Source of the DNA: UBA6022 sp032154105
GTDB lineage: Bacteria; Patescibacteriota; Saccharimonadia; Saccharimonadales; Saccharimonadaceae
NCBI GenBank assembly: GCA_032154105.1
Contig: JALDYI010000007.1
Coordinates: 1 to 52,743, forward strand
Direction of reading: 5' to 3'
DNA: 52,743 nucleotides
The notes under the pieces were generated by a model that worked only from the letters and a program-made list of their open reading frames with translations, was not told the DNA's origin and made no database searches. The translations under genes were made by a program, and so were the position numbers. Positions within the stretch are counted from its first letter, which is position 1, and each line of letters starts with the position of its first letter. Positions 48,347 through 52,743 of the stretch are shown piece by piece.

Positions 48347-48406
48347 TAAAAAAGCAGCTCCTGGAATTTCTTCCAGGAGTGCGATCATAACGTAGGACAT
48401 GTTATG
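48347..48406 (-). ncRNA. Candidate small RNA, about 60 nt
   Basis: On the minus strand a promoter (TTGTTT at 48435-48440, 17 bp, TATAGT at 48412-48417) predicts a start near 48406. The first bases form a perfect CATAAC/GTTATG hairpin (48386-48391 with 48401-48406). The end is a 9-bp terminator hairpin (48358-48366 with 48371-48379) followed by six T residues. The unit is complete as a two-hairpin RNA. An 18-codon frame covers it but its stop falls past the terminator, so it is more likely non-coding. Confidence 0.55.
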
Positions 48407-48411
48407 TAGTT

Positions 48412-48440
48412 ACTATAGCAGCTAACGCTACATTAAACAA
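48412..48440 (-). promoter_or_regulatory. Promoter of the candidate small RNA
   Basis: TTGTTT (48435-48440) and TATAGT (48412-48417) are spaced by 17 bp on the minus strand. It also lies downstream of the tRNA-Leu terminator. Confidence 0.5.
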
Positions 48441-48445
48441 GGCTC

Positions 48446-48483
48446 AAAGTAAAAAGACTGCCTTTCGACAGTCTTTTTACTTT
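48446..48483. terminator. Terminator after tRNA-Leu
   Basis: A perfect 15-bp stem (48446-48460 with 48469-48483) closes an 8-nt loop. It reads as AAAGTAAAAAGACTG against CAGTCTTTTTACTTT, so it has T-runs on both strands. It abuts the 3' CCA of the minus-strand tRNA. Confidence 0.85.
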
Positions 48484-48567
48484 GGTACGCGAGAAAGGAC
48501 TTGAACCTTCACGCCCGAAGGCACTAGCTCCTAAGGCTAGCGTGTCTACCAATTCCACCACTCGCGC
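48483..48567 (-). tRNA. tRNA-Leu (anticodon TAG)
   Basis: 85 nt with encoded CCA. The acceptor arm pairs GCGCGAG with CTCGCGT (one G-T). The anticodon stem CTAGC/GCTAG encloses the loop CTTAGGA, with TAG at positions 34-36, so it reads CTA. The long variable arm (TGCCTTCGGGCG) and the T-loop TTCAAGT are typical of tRNA-Leu. A TAGAAT box (48592-48597, minus) lies upstream. Confidence 0.95.
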
Positions 48568-48591
48568 GCAGTGTCTTTCGACAACTTAATT

Positions 48592-48597
48592 ATTCTA
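48592..48597 (-). promoter_or_regulatory. Putative -10 box of tRNA-Leu
   Basis: TAGAAT on the minus strand lies 24 nt before the tRNA 5' end. The -35 region is weak (TTTATT at 17 bp). Confidence 0.4.
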
Positions 48598-48679
48598 GCA
48601 GAAAGTGAAACACAAATAAAGATGTTTCGCTGCAACTTGCTCGTATCTACGTTAAACTGAGGATAAGCTTAAGCGACTC

Positions 48680-48708
48680 TTGACTATATTTCATATAGCT
48701 TTTACACT
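48680..48708 (+). promoter_or_regulatory. Promoter of the 48745-50911 pair
   Basis: TTGACT (48680-48685) and TACACT (48703-48708) are spaced by 17 bp, with a leader of about 30 nt. Confidence 0.6.
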
Positions 48709-48744
48709 GAGGTCAGATAACTAAAGTAAACATAAAAACGAGCT

Positions 48745-49209
48745 ATGACAAAAAACAAAAAAAATACACGACGTGGTACGTCAAGTACTCCACGGCATCA
48801 GGGCGCATTCGGTAGTAGCCCATTGCGTACAAAATTCAAAATGAGCAAAAGAATGTACCTTTTCGCTTCGATATTAGTCGTGGGTATTGGGGTCTATGCG
48901 GCTGCAACAAGCAGCTATTTCGGGTTATTCGATAAAAATGAAGATGTCGAGAAGGGGCTAGTGCAGGCAAGTGAGGTGAAAGAATCTCCGGCAGCCACGA
49001 CGCCACCGTTGACACAAGACGATCGGGCGGACGAGCAATCTTCACCTGTGGCTGCTGACGCAGAAGCTGGCATAGAGGGTGAAGGCGCCGATACGCCTGT
49101 CGAAACAAATAAGATGCCAGAAGGTGAAGAAGCGGCAATAGAAAAAGCAGCGATTGTTGATACAGAAATTGATAATCATGAAGTAGAGATGCTGGGAGGA
49201 AGTAACTAA
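48745..49209 (+). CDS. Membrane-anchored acidic protein, 154 aa
   Basis: A basic cytoplasmic segment (residues 1-33, KNKKNTRRG) leads to a membrane helix (about 35-55, MYLFASILVVGIGVYAAA), then about 95 residues of acidic, Ala/Glu/Asp-rich, low-complexity chain outside. No domain is recognised. It ends 1 nt before the next ATG, so it is made with the DUF4434-like protein and could be a spacer or surface partner for it. Confidence 0.7.
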   Translation: MTKNKKNTRRGTSSTPRHQGAFGSSPLRTKFKMSKRMYLFASILVVGIGVYAAATSSYFGLFDKNEDVEKGLVQASEVKESPAATTPPLTQDDRADEQSSPVAADAEAGIEGEGADTPVETNKMPEGEEAAIEKAAIVDTEIDNHEVEMLGGSN

Positions 49210-49210
49210 T

Positions 49211-50911
49211 ATGGCAACGAAGCGCGCCACACCTGCTCGTTCAGTAAAAAAACCTGGCACGAAGAAGGGTCATACTGAGCAGGTTCATTTACCCTTCTGG
49301 CATAAGGTGCGAGTACTTAGCTTCATCGCTATTATTACCGTTCTTGTATTTAGCAACTTTGGTATTGGTACGCTCCTGGAGCGCGACGTTGTTATTGCTG
49401 CGAGCTGTCCGGTGCCAAACACCAAGGTCTACGCCCAATATCCGGTGAGTGGCTACTTTATGTATACTGGCACCGATCAGTGCCAGACCCGAACGTCTTT
49501 AGAGTCGATGCATAAGATCGGTGCAGACACTGCTGTGACTTTCGGTAGCTCATTAAAACCGATATCGCCAAGTGCTCTTCGTAACGATGCGCTCTACCGT
49601 TATTTTGGCCAGGGTGGTCGTCATGGGTATGATATTGCTTGGTCAGCAACTGGTGGCGGACGGATCGCGAACGTCTTTACCTATAGTGATAAAATTACAC
49701 TTGCTTCAAAAGCGCATATCTGTGGCAATAGGGATGGCTCGATTGTAACAGCCAATGGTACGTTTGACTGGTTCTTGGTGCCGACGGACGCTGGCTATAG
49801 TGACTGTACGTCGCCGTCGAAAACGTATGATCTTGTGGTCTCGAGTAGTAAGTCTGGTAAAGATGCCAACACGACGCTCATTAAAGAGGCGGAGCTGTAT
49901 GGTATGAAGGTGTATCTCGGCCTACCGAAGACGCTTGATCACCAGGCTGGATATTCGCATACTTTTGGCTCATTCACGACCCGTGTCCTTAAGAGTTGGC
50001 AGCAACTCTATGGTGGCAGTAGTGCGTTTGCTGGCGTTTATCAGACGCAGGAAGTACGACTCGGTAAGGGTTTAACAATGAACGGACTCAAGCTGTACGA
50101 CATTCAGCATAAAATCGTGAGCTATCAGCTTGCAAAAAATAAGCAAAATGTACTCGTCAGTCCTTGGACATCACTGTATCGAAGTGACGGTAATACATTT
50201 GCTGATATTACCGACTCGACAAAGCTTATTGCGTCGACTGCCAACGGCGTCAATATGATCATGTCGCCACAGGATGGTGCGGGGACTGGTCGTGTCGGCC
50301 TATACGATGCATATGAAACAAACTATCGGGTGCGCAGTGCTGTTACGAATGCCACTGGCAGTACGGCATCAAATAACAGTCTGTATGCTAGCGACACAAG
50401 GCAGTTCATCCAGGCAGTTAAGGATGCTGGCCTGACAACATGGGCGAATGTCGAAGCGTTTAAGCCAGGTGGTGTTGTTGGCGATCGTCCGCTAAGCGAC
50501 CGGGCAACGCTCGACAAGCAGATTCGTCGTGTGGGCCCGGTCGTATCGAAGATAATCGGCTACCGCTGGAACGACTACATGACAAAGGTCAATCCTGCTA
50601 CGAACACGTCTCTTTATCGTTCGATCTATGTACATGGAGATAAGCCTGCGCTTGCAGTAGCGTCACGTATTAACGGTGGTGTGCGGATTGTTGGCTATAA
50701 ATTTAATACCAAAGGTACATCTACAGTAGTGGTAAATAGCAATGGTAAGGTGCGGCGCCTGACTGTTCAGCCATCTGCATTTGGTACGCACCTCAGTGGT
50801 CGTATGCAGACGCTCAATCTAGCGGTTGGCGGTTTACAGTCTGGCAAGCCAGTGTACATTCAGGTGATTAATAATACGCAGCGGACGAACACACTCGGCT
50901 TCACCTACTAG
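49211..50911 (+). CDS. Exported DUF4434-like TIM-barrel protein
   Basis: 566 aa. A basic start and a hydrophobic segment (about residues 36-58) give an N-terminal anchor or signal. The domain starts near 75 with GYFMYTGTD and runs through MHKIGADTAVTFGSSL, YLGLPKT, VYQTQEVRL, WTSLYRSDG, IMSPQDGAGTGRVG, TTWANVEAF and SKIIGYRWNDYM. This matches the DUF4434 pattern of glycosidase-like barrels. A C-terminal beta region (about 475-566) looks like a carbohydrate-binding fold. A surface glycan hydrolase is plausible; catalytic acids cannot be assigned with confidence. GGAGGAAG precedes the ATG. Confidence 0.75.
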   Translation: MATKRATPARSVKKPGTKKGHTEQVHLPFWHKVRVLSFIAIITVLVFSNFGIGTLLERDVVIAASCPVPNTKVYAQYPVSGYFMYTGTDQCQTRTSLESMHKIGADTAVTFGSSLKPISPSALRNDALYRYFGQGGRHGYDIAWSATGGGRIANVFTYSDKITLASKAHICGNRDGSIVTANGTFDWFLVPTDAGYSDCTSPSKTYDLVVSSSKSGKDANTTLIKEAELYGMKVYLGLPKTLDHQAGYSHTFGSFTTRVLKSWQQLYGGSSAFAGVYQTQEVRLGKGLTMNGLKLYDIQHKIVSYQLAKNKQNVLVSPWTSLYRSDGNTFADITDSTKLIASTANGVNMIMSPQDGAGTGRVGLYDAYETNYRVRSAVTNATGSTASNNSLYASDTRQFIQAVKDAGLTTWANVEAFKPGGVVGDRPLSDRATLDKQIRRVGPVVSKIIGYRWNDYMTKVNPATNTSLYRSIYVHGDKPALAVASRINGGVRIVGYKFNTKGTSTVVVNSNGKVRRLTVQPSAFGTHLSGRMQTLNLAVGGLQSGKPVYIQVINNTQRTNTLGFTY

Positions 50912-50987
50912 TGGCGTATGAGTCGCTGCTGAATTAGTAAGTCGCTTGTGCTATCATGAGATCAAGTAGAAACAAGTAGAGGGGTAT

Positions 50988-52619
50988 ATGAGTAAAATCG
51001 CACAATATCTAAATGAGCATATCTCGGGTGAAGTAAGTACTAAACCCGACGTCCGAGCCGCATTCTCGACAGATGCAAGTTTTTTGACGATTACTCCCGA
51101 AATGGTGGTCTATCCACGAGTAACGAATGATATCCGAAAGGTTGCTCGCTTTTCTTGGCAGCTCGCTGAAAAAGGGCATAGTCTAAGTATTACTGCTCGT
51201 GGCGGCGGCAGTGATCTTACTGGCGGTGCTATTGGCAAGGGAATCATCCTCAATACAACCGCCCATCTGACGAATATCTTTGAGCTTGATCTCAAGCAGA
51301 AACTGGTTCGTTTGCAGCCAGGTGTTATGTTTGGTGCGCTCAATAGCGCGTTGCAGCTACAGGGGCTTCACGTACCATCTTTCCCAGCTTCGGCCGTGTA
51401 TAGTACGGTTGGTGGTGCAATCGCCAATAACTCTGGCGGGTATCTTGCGGGGGTGAGCGGAACGACGCTTGATTGGGTGCATCAGCTTGAGGTCGTTCTC
51501 GCTAACGGGGATATACTGCAGACAGAACGGATCAGTAAACGTGAACTTAATCGCCGCAAGGGGCTACAGACTTTTGAAGGCGAGATATACCGTCAGATTG
51601 ATGGACTACTTGTAGACAATGAACAATTGATTCACGAAAAGATCGCAACCGATGTGGTGGATGGTGCGGGGTATGCAGGCCTTGCAAAAGTGAAGCACAA
51701 AGATGGGTCATTCGATCTTACGCCGCTGCTGGTTGGTAGTCAGGGTACGCTCGGTATCGTATCGGAGGTTATCATGAAGGCTGATTTTGTCAATCTACAC
51801 CATGCTGTCGGCGTGGCTGGTTTTGAGAGTCGTGAAGCGGCGCGAGATGCGGCCGACGAACTTGCTCGTTTGCAGCCGGCGTACCTTGAGTATATTGACG
51901 GTCAGTTATTTGCCGATGCCTTGGCTCGAGGTAAAACGTACTCATTCTACCGGGATGGTTTTGCCGAAGGTACGGTGCTCGTATTTGGGTTTAATGATTT
52001 TAACGAGCGCGCTCGTGCGCGTAGCCTGAAGAAGGCGGAGAGACTCCTCCAGGCTAGAGGCGCATTTGTCGCATCATCTGCAGATAGGTATGAGGCCGAG
52101 GCGCTTGCTGCTGCACGCGAGGTGACGGCACTGCATATTACGCCAGAGGCTGCCGAGGAGTCAACGCCGCCTATTATGGACAGTGCGTATGTTCCACTGA
52201 GCCGTTTCGAAGACTTTACCGTGGCTATTGATGAGCTCGCTAAGAAGCACCATGTCAAGCTTGCGATCTATGGTGATATCATTAGTAATCTCTATACTGT
52301 ACGTCCGACCTTGCAGCTCAAGAAGGTGGGAGATCGTCAAAAGATTTTCAAATTGCTCGATGAATACAGTGTCATTGTCGAAGGCTATGGAGGTCATCTT
52401 GTTGGCCAAGGCGGCGAGGGGCGTGCAAAGGCTGTATTTGCCTACAAGCATATTGATGATGACATCCTGGAGCTTTACAGCCAGGTGCGTCGGATCTTTG
52501 ATCCGTACGGCACGATGAATGCCGGGGTTAAGCAAACCATCGAGCTAAAAGCACTCGTAGCTCAGCTTCGCGATACCTACGACATGTCGGCATTTGCCGG
52601 CTACTCACCGTACAATTAG
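50988..52619 (+). CDS. GlcD-like FAD-binding oxidoreductase
   Basis: 543-aa flavoprotein of the FAD/FMN-linked 2-hydroxyacid dehydrogenase group (GlcD or D-lactate dehydrogenase type). The FAD-binding domain has ARGGGSDLTGGAIGKGIIL (about residues 69-87), GGAIANNSGG (about 142-151) and LLVGSQGTLGIVSEV (about 246-260). The C-terminal substrate cap ends near 530 with NAGVKQT. An iron-sulfur partner is not adjacent. D-lactate or glycolate are the usual substrates, but this is not fixed by sequence. AGAGGGG precedes the ATG. Confidence 0.9.
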   Translation: MSKIAQYLNEHISGEVSTKPDVRAAFSTDASFLTITPEMVVYPRVTNDIRKVARFSWQLAEKGHSLSITARGGGSDLTGGAIGKGIILNTTAHLTNIFELDLKQKLVRLQPGVMFGALNSALQLQGLHVPSFPASAVYSTVGGAIANNSGGYLAGVSGTTLDWVHQLEVVLANGDILQTERISKRELNRRKGLQTFEGEIYRQIDGLLVDNEQLIHEKIATDVVDGAGYAGLAKVKHKDGSFDLTPLLVGSQGTLGIVSEVIMKADFVNLHHAVGVAGFESREAARDAADELARLQPAYLEYIDGQLFADALARGKTYSFYRDGFAEGTVLVFGFNDFNERARARSLKKAERLLQARGAFVASSADRYEAEALAAAREVTALHITPEAAEESTPPIMDSAYVPLSRFEDFTVAIDELAKKHHVKLAIYGDIISNLYTVRPTLQLKKVGDRQKIFKLLDEYSVIVEGYGGHLVGQGGEGRAKAVFAYKHIDDDILELYSQVRRIFDPYGTMNAGVKQTIELKALVAQLRDTYDMSAFAGYSPYN

Positions 52620-52631
52620 TAGCTTGAAAAT

Positions 52632-52660
52632 CAGCACTTAGCGCGATATGCTAAGTGTTG
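52632..52660. terminator. Weak hairpin after the flavoprotein gene
   Basis: CAGCACTTAGC (52632-52642) and GCTAAGTGTTG (52650-52660) pair with one G-T around GCGATAT. On the minus strand a TTTT run follows, so it may end a minus-strand gene entering the window from the right. Confidence 0.45.
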
Positions 52661-52743
52661 TACCGGCGGATGTAGCGGCTCCAGGTAAATAGCCGTAGAC
52701 GCGCCGCGCGAGGTGAAATGTACACAACTGGCGGCTTCAAGTA
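52653..52743 (-). other. Possible truncated gene end at the window edge
   Basis: On the minus strand an open frame runs from the window edge to a TAG inside the hairpin, with a basic and aromatic end (RLRLFTWSRYIRRYNT). A plus-strand start at 52718 (ATG after GAGGTGAA, MYTTGGFK) is the alternative. The window stops too soon to decide. Confidence 0.25.

Noticed and set aside
48344..48400. 18-codon frame (MSYVMIALLEEIPGAAFL) on the minus strand
   Set aside because: Its stop codon lies beyond the T-run of the terminator, so the finished RNA would lack it. The hairpins explain the sequence better.
1..52743. CRISPR arrays, insertion sequences, prophage and recoded TGA
   Set aside because: No regularly spaced repeats, transposase motifs or phage genes were seen. 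TGA ends real genes such as those at 30968 and 47775, so the code is standard.

Overview
The window looks like a piece of a Candidatus Saccharibacteria (TM7, Patescibacteria/CPR) chromosome. The evidence is a compact, almost wholly coding layout with small operons; a transketolase split into two genes; pentose-phosphate and lower-glycolysis genes with no biosynthetic pathways; proteins that are CPR-like in length and divergence (NusA, GspE/PilB, UvrB, PBP1A); and many promoters whose -10 box lies 6-8 nt before the start codon. TGA acts as a stop, so the recoded SR1/Gracilibacteria groups are excluded. The assignment comes from gene content; no phylogeny was run.

Layout. 1-2107: a small unknown gene divergent from gap (GAPDH), then a small secreted protein on the minus strand. 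2284-9273: an eight-gene carbon operon (rpiB, rpe, split transketolase, class II aldolase, two PfkB kinases of which one carries an extra N-terminal domain, and a LOG-like protein). 9349-12778: two paralogous membrane-anchored proteins and uvrB. 12797-17874: a DEAD-box helicase behind a structured leader, then gatC-gatA-(HEPN-like)-gatB. 17903-20039: galU and a cluster of small membrane or stress proteins (GlsB/YeaQ-like, YtxH-like, DUF5665-like). 20089-27687: dnaE, a SpoU methyltransferase, a GspE/PilB ATPase, rplS, and an RNase HII-YraN fusion. 27673-32724: an M1 aminopeptidase, an anchored HNH nuclease, a coiled-coil protein, nusA with a terminator-like hairpin in its leader, and a 26-residue lysine-rich mini-protein.

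32885-40972: a GH5-like hydrolase of the exo-1,3-glucanase type, an FMN reductase, a ChaB-like protein, then a perfect CIRCE operator in front of clpC, a membrane zincin, radA and a PIN-TRAM protein. This recalls the Bacillus clpC-radA-disA-yacL block without ctsR, mcsA, mcsB or disA. 40982-48314: PBP1A on the minus strand, tyrS, recG, a phospholipase C/P1-nuclease-like protein and rsmD. 48315-48744: a non-coding interval with a candidate small RNA and tRNA-Leu(TAG). 48745-52619: two anchored or secreted proteins and a GlcD-like flavoprotein.

Together the genes cover sugar-phosphate interconversion, replication and repair, transcription and translation, proteolysis, cell-wall synthesis, and an exported set (nuclease, zincin, phospholipase-like, DUF4434-like) that would fit a host-dependent life of scavenging. 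No mobile element, CRISPR array or prophage was seen. The least explained items are the HEPN-like protein inside gatCAB, the nusA leader hairpin, the small RNA candidate, the lysine-rich mini-protein, and the extra domain on the second PfkB kinase.
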